A DNA stretch of 64,000 nucleotides from Pseudomonas sp. PDM18 (GTDB lineage Bacteria; Pseudomonadota; Gammaproteobacteria; Pseudomonadales; Pseudomonadaceae): contig NZ_JACVBX010000005.1 of assembly GCF_014852585.1 (NCBI RefSeq), positions 62,001 to 126,000 on the forward strand, in the 5' to 3' direction. Shown in pieces: positions 35,460-47,124 of this stretch (positions are counted from its first letter, which is position 1; each line of letters opens with the position of its first letter). A model generated the notes under the pieces. It had not been told where the DNA came from. It ran no database searches and saw nothing but the letters and a program-made list of their open reading frames with translations. The position numbers were made by a program, and so were the translations under genes.

Positions 35460-37868
35460 ATGTCCATGCCTCACAAGACCAAGAAGCCTCGCCCCGTCGC
35501 TCCCGCCGCCGCGCAGCCCACCGGGCTTCGCCGCACCTGGCTCGCCGCTGTCGCCGGGGTTCTGCTTCTGGCTACCATCGGGGCGTGGATCTGGGTCGAG
35601 CAGGACAATGGCGTGCAACTGCCCAGCGGCCATCCACCGATCCCGGCCACCACGCCCAAGGCTTCTGTCCCGACACCGGCGGTGCAGCCCGCACAACTGG
35701 TCGATGAATCCACCTGCGCCGGCTGCCACCAGTCGCAGCTCAAGGACTGGCAGGGCTCGCATCACCAGCAGGCGATGAAGCCGGCCACTGAAGGCAACGT
35801 GCTGGGCGACTTTGCCGATGTGACCTTCAAGGGCGAAACCGAGACCAGCCGCTTCTTCCGCAAGGACGGTGAGTACTGGGTCAACACCCCCGGCGCCGAC
35901 GGCAAGCCGGCGGACTTCAAGGTCGCCTACACCTTCGGCTTCGAACCGCTGCAGCAGTATCTTCTGGCGTATCCTGGCGGTCGCCTGCAGGCCCTCGGCG
36001 TCGCCTGGGATAGCCGCAAGCACCAGTGGTTCCAGCTGATGCCCGGCCAGCGCATCGACTTCAAGGACGAACTGCACTGGACCCGCCCCGCGCAGAACGC
36101 CAACTTCATGTGCGTCGAGTGCCACACCACCGGTTTCAAGCGCAACTACGACGCAAAAACCGACACTTTCGCCAGCCACTGGAACAGCCTCGGCGTCGGC
36201 TGCCAGGCCTGCCACGGGCCGGCGTCGAAGCACCTGGAGTGGGCGCGGAAGCCCGACCGCGACGTCGCGAAGGGCTTTGACGTGCCGCTGCAGAACGCCA
36301 GCCAGAGCACCATCGTCGAGACCTGCGCGCGCTGCCACGCCCGCCGCGCACCGCTGGGCGACGGCTACCAGAACCAGCACCGCTTCATGGACAATTACCT
36401 GCCCAGCCCCCTGACCCGCGAACTCTACGAGATCGACGGCAAGATCAAGGACGAAGTCTTCGAATGGGGCTCCTTCACCCAGAGCAAGATGTTCGCCAAG
36501 GGCGTGCAGTGCACCGACTGCCACAACCCCCACAGCGGCGAGCTGAAAGCTCCGGGCAACGGCGTCTGCCTGCAATGCCACAACACCGCCGGCAAGGCGG
36601 TGCGCCCGCAGATCGATGGCAAGGGCCTGCAGGCGAAGAACTACGACTCCCCCGAGCACACCCACCACGAGCCCGGCACCCCTGGCGCGCAGTGCACGTC
36701 CTGCCACATGCCGGGCCGCTACTATATGGTCAACGACTACCGCCACGACCATGGATTCACCCTGCCCAATCCGGCGCACGCCCGACGTATCGGTGCACCG
36801 GATGCCTGCCTGGCCTGCCACAAGGACACCCCGGCGAAGAAGATCAGCGACCAGTTCCGCCAGTGGTACGCCAGCGAACTGCCGACCAAGGCCAACGCCT
36901 CCAGCAACCCCGTCCCGCGTTATGACGACACCCTGTGGAAAGCCCGCAATGGCAAGCCCGGCGCCTCCCGCGCCCTGCATCTGCTGCTGGCGGACACCAG
37001 CCTGCCAGCGATCCGCCGCGCCACGCTGATCGCCGAGCTGCCCAGCTACCCCAGCCAGCGTTCGCTGGAGCTGGCGGCGCTGGCCCTGAAGGATGCCGAT
37101 CCGCAGGTGCGTACCGCGGCGGTCAACGTGCTCCTTGCGCTCGCCAACGGTCCGCAACAGGGCCTGGTGCTGCCGACGCTGCTGGCGCCTCTGCTGGACG
37201 ATCCGATCCGCGCCGTGCGCATCGCCGCCGCCTGGCAACTGGCGCAGTTGCCGCCGCAGACCCGCGCCGGCCTCGACGCCGCGCTGGAGAAAGGTCTGAA
37301 CGAATACGAAGAGGTGCAGAACGACCTGAGCGAGCGCGCCGAGGCGAACCTCAACCTCGCCATGCTCTACCAGCGCACCAACCGAGCGGAAAAAGTGGAG
37401 CCGGCGCTGCGCGCAGCCATCGCCCGCAACCCGGCGTTCCTGCCCGCCACGGTCACCCTGATCCAGTGGCTGGAGGCCAACGGGCGCCAGGCCGACGCTC
37501 GCCAGCTGCTCGACCAGGCCTTGCGCCAGAACCCTGCGTCCGGGCTGCTGCACCACGTCAACGGCCTGTCCCTGGTCCGCCAGGGGCAGCGTCCGCAGGC
37601 CCTGAAGGAGCTGCGCGAGGCGGTGCGCCTGGCCCCGGAGGACGACCAGTTCCGCTATGTGCTGGCCATCGCCCTGCACGACAGCGGTGATGCCGATGGC
37701 GCCTGCCACGAGCTGGAAGCGCTGCTGCAGAAGCACCCAGCCAACCGCGCGGCGCGCATGGTGCTGCTCGACTACCTGCGGGAGTCCGGGCAGTTCCAGA
37801 AGGTTCAGCAACTCACGGCGGAGCTGGAGCAGCAGAACCCGGACGATCCGTCGCTCAAGCGCGAGTGA
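35460..37868 (+). CDS. Octaheme cytochrome c with C-terminal helical-repeat (HEAT/TPR) domain
   Basis: 802 aa from the ATG at 35460 (GGA about 6 nt upstream; an ATG at 35466 is also possible). A basic N terminus and one membrane anchor (WLAAVAGVLLLATIGAWIWV, about residues 29-48) put the rest in the periplasm. Eight CxxCH sites occur between residues 86 and 454: CAGCH, CVECH, CQACH, CARCH, CTDCH, CLQCH, CTSCH, CLACH. From about residue 500 on there are Ala/Leu-rich helix pairs of HEAT type (LELAALALKDADPQVRTAAV) followed by TPR units. It starts 111 bp after the dehydrogenase operon on the same strand. Role unknown; electron transfer is inferred from the hemes. Confidence 0.88.
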   Translation: MSMPHKTKKPRPVAPAAAQPTGLRRTWLAAVAGVLLLATIGAWIWVEQDNGVQLPSGHPPIPATTPKASVPTPAVQPAQLVDESTCAGCHQSQLKDWQGSHHQQAMKPATEGNVLGDFADVTFKGETETSRFFRKDGEYWVNTPGADGKPADFKVAYTFGFEPLQQYLLAYPGGRLQALGVAWDSRKHQWFQLMPGQRIDFKDELHWTRPAQNANFMCVECHTTGFKRNYDAKTDTFASHWNSLGVGCQACHGPASKHLEWARKPDRDVAKGFDVPLQNASQSTIVETCARCHARRAPLGDGYQNQHRFMDNYLPSPLTRELYEIDGKIKDEVFEWGSFTQSKMFAKGVQCTDCHNPHSGELKAPGNGVCLQCHNTAGKAVRPQIDGKGLQAKNYDSPEHTHHEPGTPGAQCTSCHMPGRYYMVNDYRHDHGFTLPNPAHARRIGAPDACLACHKDTPAKKISDQFRQWYASELPTKANASSNPVPRYDDTLWKARNGKPGASRALHLLLADTSLPAIRRATLIAELPSYPSQRSLELAALALKDADPQVRTAAVNVLLALANGPQQGLVLPTLLAPLLDDPIRAVRIAAAWQLAQLPPQTRAGLDAALEKGLNEYEEVQNDLSERAEANLNLAMLYQRTNRAEKVEPALRAAIARNPAFLPATVTLIQWLEANGRQADARQLLDQALRQNPASGLLHHVNGLSLVRQGQRPQALKELREAVRLAPEDDQFRYVLAIALHDSGDADGACHELEALLQKHPANRAARMVLLDYLRESGQFQKVQQLTAELEQQNPDDPSLKRE

Positions 37869-37974
37869 CGGCTCCGAAGACAGGGGGCTTCGACAACAGA
37901 CATTTCCGACGACAGGAGGGAACCGGGGAATATTCCGACGCTCTGAGTGGCGCGCAATCACTCAAGGAACCATC

Positions 37975-38292
37975 ATGCGTCGCCGTTTTGTCCCTGCTGT
38001 CGTAGCCCTCACCCTGCTCCCCCTTACCTGTGCCATGGCCGAAGATCGCGACTTCTGGCGCTCGGTCCTGACCTCCGGCGCCACCACCGCCTCGAGCTAC
38101 CTGACCAGCCGTGACGACCACAAGCTGATCGGTCCGGCCCAGGACGACGCCGCCAGTTTCATCGCCACTGACGGCGCCATCCGCGGCCCTTACCTGGAAG
38201 CCACGCTGCAGCAGATGCGCAGCGCCGACCCGGCCCTGGCGCAAGCCAGCGACGCCGAGCTGGCCTCGGCGATCCTCGCCGCCCAGCGCTGA
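37975..38292 (+). CDS. DUF2388 family exported protein (copy 1)
   Basis: 105 aa with a signal peptide (MRRRFVPAVVALTLLPLTCA, then MAEDRD). The mature sequence has the DUF2388 pattern: DFWRSVLTSGATTASSYLTS, DHKLIGPAQDDAASFIATDG, then AIRGPYLEATLQQMRS and a C-terminal DAELASAILAAQ. These small periplasmic proteins are common in Pseudomonas, often in tandem, and have no established function. A related copy follows 111 bp downstream, so this is a duplication. It lies just after the octaheme cytochrome gene. Confidence 0.83.
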   Translation: MRRRFVPAVVALTLLPLTCAMAEDRDFWRSVLTSGATTASSYLTSRDDHKLIGPAQDDAASFIATDGAIRGPYLEATLQQMRSADPALAQASDAELASAILAAQR

Positions 38293-38403
38293 TCGAAACG
38301 GTCTGCGCGGGCGACCGCTCGCGCACACCGCTGCAGGAAAGTTGGAACTCCCGCGAGCCGCCGCGCCTCTCACCTGTACACGGACCTTGCGGAGGTGTAC
38401 CCG

Positions 38404-38730
38404 ATGCGTACCGCGAAACTGGCCACGGCCTTTGCCCTGATCGCCCTGCCCGCTGCCTCGGCCATGGCCGACGGCGACTTCTGGCGCGACGTCATCTCGT
38501 CCGGCGCCACCACCGCGTCGACCTACCTGACCTTCAAGCACGACAAGCTGATAATCGCCGCCCAGGACGATGCGAGCGCCTTCGTCGCCAGTGACGGCGC
38601 GATTCGCGGCCCCTACCTGGAAGCCGCCCTCACCCGCCTGCGCAGCGACGACGCCGCGCTGCAGGATCGCAGCGACATGGAACTGGCCAACGCCATCCTC
38701 GTCCGCCGCGATGACGCACCCGCCCAGTGA
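38404..38730 (+). CDS. DUF2388 family exported protein (copy 2)
   Basis: 108 aa from the ATG at 38404, preceded by GGAGGTG at 7-nt spacing. Signal peptide MRTAKLATAFALIALPAASA. The core DGDFWRDVISSGATTASTYL, HDKLIIAAQDDASAFVASDG and AIRGPYLEAALTRLRSDDAA parallels copy 1 almost residue by residue, with a different C-terminal tail (RRDDAPAQ). Paralogue of the gene at 37975. Function unknown. Confidence 0.83.
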   Translation: MRTAKLATAFALIALPAASAMADGDFWRDVISSGATTASTYLTFKHDKLIIAAQDDASAFVASDGAIRGPYLEAALTRLRSDDAALQDRSDMELANAILVRRDDAPAQ

Positions 38731-38825
38731 CACCCAGCGGCGCGGCCCGTGGCGTTCGCCGCGAGCCACGCCAGGCGGTGCAGGCTGTGTTCTACTGACA
38801 CTCCGCCTACGACACGGAGTGTCCC

Positions 38826-39047
38826 ATGAACGATCCCATCCAGCCGTTGAAGATCACCCTGATCCTGCTGATCGTCAGTGAAGGTTTCTGGCTGCTCAGC
38901 CGCCTGCTCAGCGTGGTCGGCCTCGAGATCTATTCACTGCTGCCCTCGGCCGTCTACAACCTGATCGGCATGCTCAGCAATGTACTGATGATCCTGCTGT
39001 TCGTGTTCCTGATCCGCCTGATCGGCCGCTTGCAGCTCAAGCCCTGA
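38826..39047 (+). CDS. Small inner-membrane protein
   Basis: 73 aa with two hydrophobic segments: LKITLILLIVSEGFWLLSRL (residues 8-27) and LIGMLSNVLMILLFVFLIRL (about residues 46-65). The N terminus MNDPIQP is polar and the C terminus (GRLQLKP) is basic, which predicts an N-in, C-in hairpin. I recognise no family. It follows the DUF2388 copies on the same strand and is upstream of dispersed repeats. Confidence 0.7.
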   Translation: MNDPIQPLKITLILLIVSEGFWLLSRLLSVVGLEIYSLLPSAVYNLIGMLSNVLMILLFVFLIRLIGRLQLKP

Positions 39048-39085
39048 CGCCGCTCCTGCAAGCTGGCTCCGGCCTCACCCTTGTC

Positions 39086-39157
39086 GTAGGAGCGGACTCC
39101 GTCCGCGATTGGCATCCGGCGCGATGCGAACCCATCGCGGACAAAGTCCGCTCCTAC
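39086..39157. repeat. REP-type inverted repeat pair, variant A
   Basis: GTAGGAGCGGACTCCGTCCG at 39086 is answered by the reversed copy ending CGCTCCTAC at 39157, with a 20-30 nt centre that can also pair. Confidence 0.75.
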
Positions 39158-39185
39158 ACCAGCCGGTCAATACCGGAACATCTCT

Positions 39186-39264
39186 GTAGGAGCGAGCTTG
39201 CTCGCGAACCAGCCCAGCGCCGGCGCCGCACGGGAAATCTGTTCGCGAGCAAGCTCGCTCCTAC
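39186..39264. repeat. REP-type inverted repeat pair, variant B
   Basis: GTAGGAGCGAGCTTGCTCGC at 39186 pairs with its reverse complement GCGAGCAAGCTCGCTCCTAC ending at 39264. The same sequence family occurs at 63641-63716. Confidence 0.8.
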
Positions 39265-39273
39265 GAAAAGCCC

Positions 39274-39307
39274 AATGAAAAAGCCGCCCGAGGGCGGCTT
39301 TTTCATT
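39274..39307. terminator. Bidirectional terminator below gcvP
   Basis: A 14-16-bp stem AATGAAAAAGCCGCCC / GGGCGGCTTTTTCATT, with A-runs and T-runs on both sides of the core. Read from the minus strand it ends the gcvTHP operon; it also blocks rightward transcription from the REP side. Confidence 0.88.
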
Positions 39308-39334
39308 CAGCGCACAGTCACTTCAGCGCACGGC

Positions 39335-42211
<2,877 letters not shown>

Positions 42212-42235
42212 GGCCACGGTCTCGAAAGGGTCGTT

Positions 42236-42272
42236 CCCTAAAAAGAACAGGCCCCGACGAGTCGAGGCCTGT
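42236..42272 (-). terminator. Terminator-like hairpin between gcvH and gcvP
   Basis: On the minus strand the sequence ACAGGCCTCGACTCGTCGGG is part of a nested hairpin (ACAGGCC / GGCCTGT outside, CGAC / GTCG inside), followed by TTCTTTTTA. It sits in the gcvH-gcvP gap, so it may attenuate gcvP transcription or protect the 3' end of the gcvTH message. Confidence 0.6.
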
Positions 42273-42287
42273 GTTTACAGCAGTGTC

Positions 42288-42677
42288 TTACGCGTCGGCG
42301 TCGCTGGCAGCGCGGTAGCCGGCGGCGTCGAGGAGCTTGTCCAGCTCGGCCGGGTTGCTCGGCTTGAGCTTGAAGAACCAGGAACCGTACGGGTCGTTGT
42401 TCACTTCTTCGGGGGTGTCGGCCAGCACGTCGTTGACGGCAATGACTTCGCCGCCCACCGGGGCGTAGATGTCCGAAGCGGCTTTCACCGACTCGACGAC
42501 ACCAGCTTCCTGGCCGGCGGCGAGGGTCTTGCCCACTTCCGGCAGTTCGACGAAGACCACGTCACCCAGGGCTTCCTGGGCATGGTCGGAAATGCCCACG
42601 GTCACGGTACCGTCGGCTTCCAGGCGCGCCCACTCGTGGCTGGCGGCATAACGCAGGTCGGCGGGGATATTGCTCAT
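42288..42677 (-). CDS. gcvH: Glycine cleavage system H protein
   Basis: 129 aa, the usual length. The lipoylated Lys is in [20 protein letters not shown] (near residue 64), flanked by the conserved Glu-Ser-Val-Lys-Ala. The N terminus [20 protein letters not shown] and C-terminal [17 protein letters not shown] are standard. GcvH shuttles the aminomethyl group from P-protein to T-protein and returns reduced lipoate to lipoamide dehydrogenase, in the cytoplasm. Second gene of the gcv operon, 67 bp after gcvT. Confidence 0.97.
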   Translation of the reverse strand: MSNIPADLRYAASHEWARLEADGTVTVGISDHAQEALGDVVFVELPEVGKTLAAGQEAGVVESVKAASDIYAPVGGEVIAVNDVLADTPEEVNNDPYGSWFFKLKPSNPAELDKLLDAAGYRAASDADA

Positions 42678-42744
42678 CTTGTTGTTCCTCGAGGACTGGG
42701 CGACGGGCGGCGATGCCGCCCTCTTCTAAGTTAGATCATGCAAT

Positions 42745-43827
42745 TTAGATCAGGGCTTTGCCATGACGCACGAAATTCGGCTGAACGACGCGGACCGGGT
42801 ACCACTTGCCACGGATTTCCACTTCGGCGCGGTCGCCGGTGGCCGCCGGCACGCGGGCCAGGGCAATGGACTTGCCGAGCGTGGGGGAGAAACTGCCGCT
42901 GGTGATCTCGCCGTCGCCGACGCCGGCAACGCGAACCACCTGGTGGGCGCGCAGCACGCCGCGCTCTTCCAGCACCAGGCCGACCAGCTTGGGCGCATCG
43001 CCGGCAGCCTTCTGCGCTTCCAGGGCCTTGCGGCCGATGAAGTCGCGGGCTTCGGGTTCCCAGGCAATGGTCCAACCCATGTTGGCAGCCAGCGGGGTGA
43101 CGTCTTCGTCCATGTCCTGGCCGTAGAGATTCATCCCGGCTTCCAGGCGAAGGGTATCGCGTGCGCCCAGGCCCGCCGGGGCAATACCGGCGCCGACCAG
43201 GTCGTTGAGGAAGCCTTGCGCCTCGACGGCCGGCAGCATGATTTCCAGGCCGTCCTCGCCGGTGTACCCGGTACGGGCGATGAACCAGTCACCGTCGGCC
43301 TTGCCTTGGAAGGGCTTGAGTTCGCGGATCAGCGCGGCGCGGGAGGGCGTGACCAGCTCGGCGGTCTTCTCGCGGGCGTTGGGGCCCTGCACGGCCAGCA
43401 TCGCCAGGTCCGGGCGTTCGGTCAGGGTGACGTCGAAGCCTTCGGTGTGGGCCTGCATCCAGGCCATGTCCTTGTCGCGGGTGGAGGCGTTGACCACCAC
43501 GCGGTAGCCGTACACGCCGAGGTAGACGATCAAGTCGTCGACCACCCCGCCGCGTTCGTTGAGCATGCCGCTGTACAGCGCCTTGCCCGGAACCTGAAGT
43601 CGCTCGACGTCGTTGGCCAGGAGTCGCTGCAGGTATTCCTTGGCCTGCGGACCGGTGACGTCGACCACAGTCATGTGGGAAACGTCGAACACGCCGCAAT
43701 CGCGACGTACCTGGTGGTGCTCTTCGACTTGCGAGCCGTAGTGCAACGGCATGTCCCAACCGCCGAAATCGACGATCTTGGCGCCGAGGGCGACGTGCAA
43801 ATCATAGAGCGGCGTGCGCTGTCCCAT
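42745..43827 (-). CDS. gcvT: Glycine cleavage system aminomethyltransferase (T protein)
   Basis: 360 aa from the ATG at 43827, with AAGGAGAA at good spacing. Folate-binding residues lie in [20 protein letters not shown] and [16 protein letters not shown], and the catalytic Asp is in the [13 protein letters not shown] / FDVSHM region. It moves the methylene group from the H-protein arm to tetrahydrofolate and releases ammonia. First gene of gcvTHP. Upstream lies a minus-strand TACAAT box. The paralogous gcv operon elsewhere in Pseudomonas genomes is why this set is often numbered 1. Confidence 0.95.
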   Translation of the reverse strand: MGQRTPLYDLHVALGAKIVDFGGWDMPLHYGSQVEEHHQVRRDCGVFDVSHMTVVDVTGPQAKEYLQRLLANDVERLQVPGKALYSGMLNERGGVVDDLIVYLGVYGYRVVVNASTRDKDMAWMQAHTEGFDVTLTERPDLAMLAVQGPNAREKTAELVTPSRAALIRELKPFQGKADGDWFIARTGYTGEDGLEIMLPAVEAQGFLNDLVGAGIAPAGLGARDTLRLEAGMNLYGQDMDEDVTPLAANMGWTIAWEPEARDFIGRKALEAQKAAGDAPKLVGLVLEERGVLRAHQVVRVAGVGDGEITSGSFSPTLGKSIALARVPAATGDRAEVEIRGKWYPVRVVQPNFVRHGKALI

Positions 43828-43890
43828 GGGTGTTCTCCTTCCGGGCGAGGCGGGTGCGGAGCGCGAGTACGGCCCGCACGAAACGCGCGC

Positions 43891-43919
43891 ATTGTAGTCG
43901 CATGGCAGGACTCTGGACA
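43891..43919 (-). promoter_or_regulatory. Candidate gcvT promoter
   Basis: On the minus strand a TACAAT -10 (43891-43896) is about 64 bp upstream of the gcvT ATG, with a weak TGTCCA at -35 distance (17 bp). I see no glycine-riboswitch-like leader in the remaining gap. Confidence 0.4.
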
Positions 43920-43939
43920 GCTTGTCCGACGGCCGATTC

Positions 43940-45571
43940 TCAGGAACGCGAAGAGCCGCTCTGGCGCGCGGACCGACGGATCAGGCCGATCACCGGGAAT
44001 AATCCCACAAGCACCAGCGTCAGCGCCGGCAACGCCGCTCGGGCCCACTCCCCTTCGCTGGTCATCTCGAAGACGCGCACCGCCAACGTGTCCCAGCCAA
44101 ACGGGCGCATCAGCAGGGTCGCCGGCATTTCCTTGAGCACGTCGACGAATACCAGCAGCGCGGCGCTCAGAGCACCCGGCAGCAGCAGCGGCAGGTAGAC
44201 GCGCAGGAACAGGCCGACGCTGCCGACACCCAGGCTGCGAGAAGCCTCCGGAAGCGACGGGCGAATTCTCGCCAACGCACCCTCGAGCGGGTTGTAGGCC
44301 ACCGCCATGAAGCGGATCAGGTAGGCCACCAGCAGCGCCCCGAGGCTGCCCAGCAGCAGCGGCTTGCCGGCACCCCCGAGCGTGCTGGAGAGCGGGATCA
44401 CCGCGTGATTGTCCAGCCAGCTGAAGGCCAGCATGATCGCCACCGCCAGCACCGAGCCGGGTAGCGCGTAGCCAAGGTTGGAAATGCCGACTGCCGAGCG
44501 CACCGCCGGCGTCGGCGACAGGCGACGGGCGAAGGCCAGCAGGAGCGCGACAGCCACCGTCAGCACGGCCGCGAAGCCTCCGAGGTAAAGGCTGTGCAGG
44601 ATCAGGCCCCAGTAGCGCTCGTCGAGGTCGAAGCGGCCTTTCTGCCAGACCCAGACCAGCAGCTGCAGCACCGGGATGACAAAGGCGCAGGCGAAGACCA
44701 GCAGGCACCAGGCACTGGCGGCGAGAGCCTTCCAGCCGTACAGCCGGTATAACGCGGAGCCGCGCGGCCGCTCATTGGGCGCGCCGCTGCGGCCACGGCT
44801 GTAGCGCTCACCCAGCAGCACCAGCATGACGAAAAGCAGCAGCAGGCTGGCCAGTTGGGTCGCGCTGGAGAGGCTGTAGAAGCCGTACCAGGTCTTGTAG
44901 ACCGCAGTGGTGAAGGTATCGAAGTTGAACACCGACACCGTGCCGAAATCTGCCAGGGTCTCCATGATCGCCAGCGCCAGCCCGGCGCCGATGGCCGGCC
45001 GCGCCATCGGCAGGGCAACGCGCCAGAAGGCCGCCAGCGGCGACAGCCCGAGCACCCGCGCCGCCTCCATCAAGCCGCGCCCCTGGGCGAGGAAGGCGGT
45101 GCGCGCGAGCAGATAAACATAGGGATAGAAGACCAGCACCAGCACCGTGATCACCCCACCGGTGGAGCGCACCCGCGGCAGCCGCAAGCCGCTGCCGAAC
45201 CATTCGCGCAGCAGCGTCTGCACGGGGCCGGAGAAGTCCAGCAGGCCGACGAAGACGAACGCCAGAACGTACGCCGGCACCGCGAAGGGCAGCATCAGCG
45301 CCCAGTCCAGCCAGCGTCGGCCGGGGAACTCGCAGAGGCTGGTGAGCCAGGCGAGGCTGATACCCAGTACGGTCACGCCGACGCCCACACCTGCCACCAA
45401 AACCAGGGTATTGCCCAGCAGGCGCATCATCTGGGTTTCCCACAAGTGCGACCAGATTTCGCGGTCGATCTGGGCCCAGCTCAGCAACAGGACGCTGATG
45501 GGCAGCAGGACCAGCGCGGCGACGGCGAAAGTGATGAGGTTCCAGCGATTGGCGCGCATGCGTCGGTGCAT
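43940..45571 (-). CDS. Ferric iron ABC transporter permease (FbpB/SfuB-type, two fused domains)
   Basis: 543 aa with 12 predicted membrane segments in two tandem copies of the binding-protein-dependent permease fold. The EAA-loop equivalents are [20 protein letters not shown] in the first half and [20 protein letters not shown] in the second. The start is either 45571 or the ATG four codons in. It is the membrane pore of an iron(III) importer whose binding protein is the gene at 46123, on the same strand. The expected ATPase gene is not in the window. An opposite-strand gene sits between the two. Confidence 0.9.
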   Translation of the reverse strand: MHRRMRANRWNLITFAVAALVLLPISVLLLSWAQIDREIWSHLWETQMMRLLGNTLVLVAGVGVGVTVLGISLAWLTSLCEFPGRRWLDWALMLPFAVPAYVLAFVFVGLLDFSGPVQTLLREWFGSGLRLPRVRSTGGVITVLVLVFYPYVYLLARTAFLAQGRGLMEAARVLGLSPLAAFWRVALPMARPAIGAGLALAIMETLADFGTVSVFNFDTFTTAVYKTWYGFYSLSSATQLASLLLLFVMLVLLGERYSRGRSGAPNERPRGSALYRLYGWKALAASAWCLLVFACAFVIPVLQLLVWVWQKGRFDLDERYWGLILHSLYLGGFAAVLTVAVALLLAFARRLSPTPAVRSAVGISNLGYALPGSVLAVAIMLAFSWLDNHAVIPLSSTLGGAGKPLLLGSLGALLVAYLIRFMAVAYNPLEGALARIRPSLPEASRSLGVGSVGLFLRVYLPLLLPGALSAALLVFVDVLKEMPATLLMRPFGWDTLAVRVFEMTSEGEWARAALPALTLVLVGLFPVIGLIRRSARQSGSSRS

Positions 45572-45732
45572 CCAGACTTCAAGTGACGTTCACGGGGGAC
45601 GCGTCCGATTCGGTTACGGAAACTTCCAACGTTGAACTCGAATTCGCCCGATCCTCAGAAGACAGGGATAAAGCACAAGGTACTGCGGTCGAATCCGCCA
45701 CTTTGCCACTCCCCTGCCCAAGGAAAAAGCCC

Positions 45733-46122
45733 ATGCCAGCCCTCCGCACCCTGCCTGCCCTGTTCCTCGTCGCCCTTTGCGGGCCGGCGTTTGCCGACGA
45801 CGCCCCAACGCCCATCGAAGGTTGCCTGGACCTCGCCTCGCGCTCCTTTGCCGGCGATCCGACGATGCAGGAGCGCTGGCAGCAGTCCTGGCTGGACCAT
45901 GGATCACTGCGCGAGGAAGCCTACGATGGGGAAGTCGAGGGGCAGCATGCGAGCAAGGCGCTGAAGGCGCAGATACGTGAGGGCGAGAAGGTCGCCGGGC
46001 AGTTCACCTGCCTGCTGACGGAGGGCAGCAAGCCGCTCTCGGTGCAGTACCAGGTGCAGCAGTCTGGCGCTGGCGAGACAGCTGCCCAACCGGCGGCGAA
46101 AGCGTCAGAGCCGGAGTCCTGA
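45733..46122 (+). CDS. Small exported protein between the iron ABC genes
   Basis: 129 aa from the ATG at 45733, with AAGGAAAAA as a ribosome site. A signal peptide (MPALRTLPALFLVALCGPAF, then ADD) is followed by a mature domain with two Cys (EGCLDLASRSF, FTCLLTEGSK), able to form one disulfide, and a low-complexity tail (GAGETAAQPAAKASEPES). It is on the opposite strand to the iron permease and iron-binding genes, and its stop directly abuts the binding-protein stop (TGATCA). Family not recognised. Its position suggests an insertion or local inversion. Confidence 0.75.
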   Translation: MPALRTLPALFLVALCGPAFADDAPTPIEGCLDLASRSFAGDPTMQERWQQSWLDHGSLREEAYDGEVEGQHASKALKAQIREGEKVAGQFTCLLTEGSKPLSVQYQVQQSGAGETAAQPAAKASEPES

Positions 46123-47124
46123 TCAATTCCAGCCTGCGCGGTCCATCAGCTTGATCGCCTCGGCCTGGCGTTTGCCGGCAACTTCCACCGGGATGCTGTC
46201 GGCCTTGAATTCACCCCAGGCCGCCACTTCCTGCGACGGCGCCACTTTCGGGTTGGCCGGGAATTCCTGGTTGATGCCGGCGAACAGCGACTGGGCCTCC
46301 GGGCCGGTCATCCACTCCACCAGCTTCTTCGCGGCTTCCGGGTGCGGCGCATGCTTGGTCAGGCCAATCCCGGACAAGTTGACGTGCACACCACGGTCGC
46401 CCTGGTTCGGCCAAAACAGCTTCACCGGCAACTGCGGATTGTCCTTGTGCATGCGCCCGTAGTAGTAGGTATTGACGATGCCGACGTCGCACTGGCCGGC
46501 GGCGATGGCCTGCAGCAGCGCGTTGTCATCGGAGAATACATCGGTCGCCAGGTTGTTCACCCAGCCCTTGAGGATTTCCTCGGTCCTTTCGGTGCCATGG
46601 GTTTCGATCAGGGTCGCGGTCAGCGACTGGTTGTAGACCTTCTTCGCAGTGCGCAGGCACAGGCGGCCTTCCCACTTCGCATCGGCCAGCTCCTCGTAGG
46701 TCGAGAGTTCCTCGGGCTTCACCCGCTGGGTCGAATAGGCGATGGTGCGCGCGCGCAGCGACAGGCCGGTCCAGCTGTCGGTGCCTGAGCGGTACTGCGG
46801 CGGGATGTTGGCATCCAGGGTCGGTGAATCGAACGGTTGCAGGATGCCCATCTTCTCGGCCTGCCAGAGATTGCCGGCGTCGACGGTAAGCAGCAGGTCG
46901 GCTGGCGTGTTGGCGCCTTCGGCCTTGATCCGCGCCATCAGCGGCGCTTCCTTGTCGGTGATGAACTTGATCTTCACCCCGGTGGCCTGGGTGTAGGCGT
47001 CGAAGACCGGCTTGATCAGCTCGTCGATGCGCGAGGAGTAGACCACCACTTCGTCGGCGGCCTGGGCGGTGCTACCGAGGGCGGCCAGCAGAAGGGTGGC
47101 GAGAAGACCTTTGCGCACGAGCAT
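46123..47124 (-). CDS. Ferric iron ABC transporter substrate-binding protein (FbpA/FutA type)
   Basis: 333 aa from the ATG at 47124. Signal peptide [20 protein letters not shown], then [20 protein letters not shown], the start of the mature iron-binding protein. The Tyr-Tyr pair that binds ferric ion is in [15 protein letters not shown] near residue 222. Overall two-lobed type II periplasmic binding protein. It captures ferric iron in the periplasm and delivers it to the permease encoded by 43940-45571. The long in-frame extension upstream has no support. Likely iron-regulated, but I do not see a clear Fur box. Confidence 0.9.
   Translation of the reverse strand: MLVRKGLLATLLLAALGSTAQAADEVVVYSSRIDELIKPVFDAYTQATGVKIKFITDKEAPLMARIKAEGANTPADLLLTVDAGNLWQAEKMGILQPFDSPTLDANIPPQYRSGTDSWTGLSLRARTIAYSTQRVKPEELSTYEELADAKWEGRLCLRTAKKVYNQSLTATLIETHGTERTEEILKGWVNNLATDVFSDDNALLQAIAAGQCDVGIVNTYYYGRMHKDNPQLPVKLFWPNQGDRGVHVNLSGIGLTKHAPHPEAAKKLVEWMTGPEAQSLFAGINQEFPANPKVAPSQEVAAWGEFKADSIPVEVAGKRQAEAIKLMDRAGWN

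Noticed and set aside
35391..37961. Long open frame (about 850 codons) on the minus strand opposite the octaheme cytochrome
   Set aside because: It mirrors the coding frame of the heme protein and has no recognisable domain.
43828..43939. Possible glycine riboswitch before gcvT
   Set aside because: Only 112 bp are available, and I see neither the paired aptamer core nor a terminator/antiterminator.
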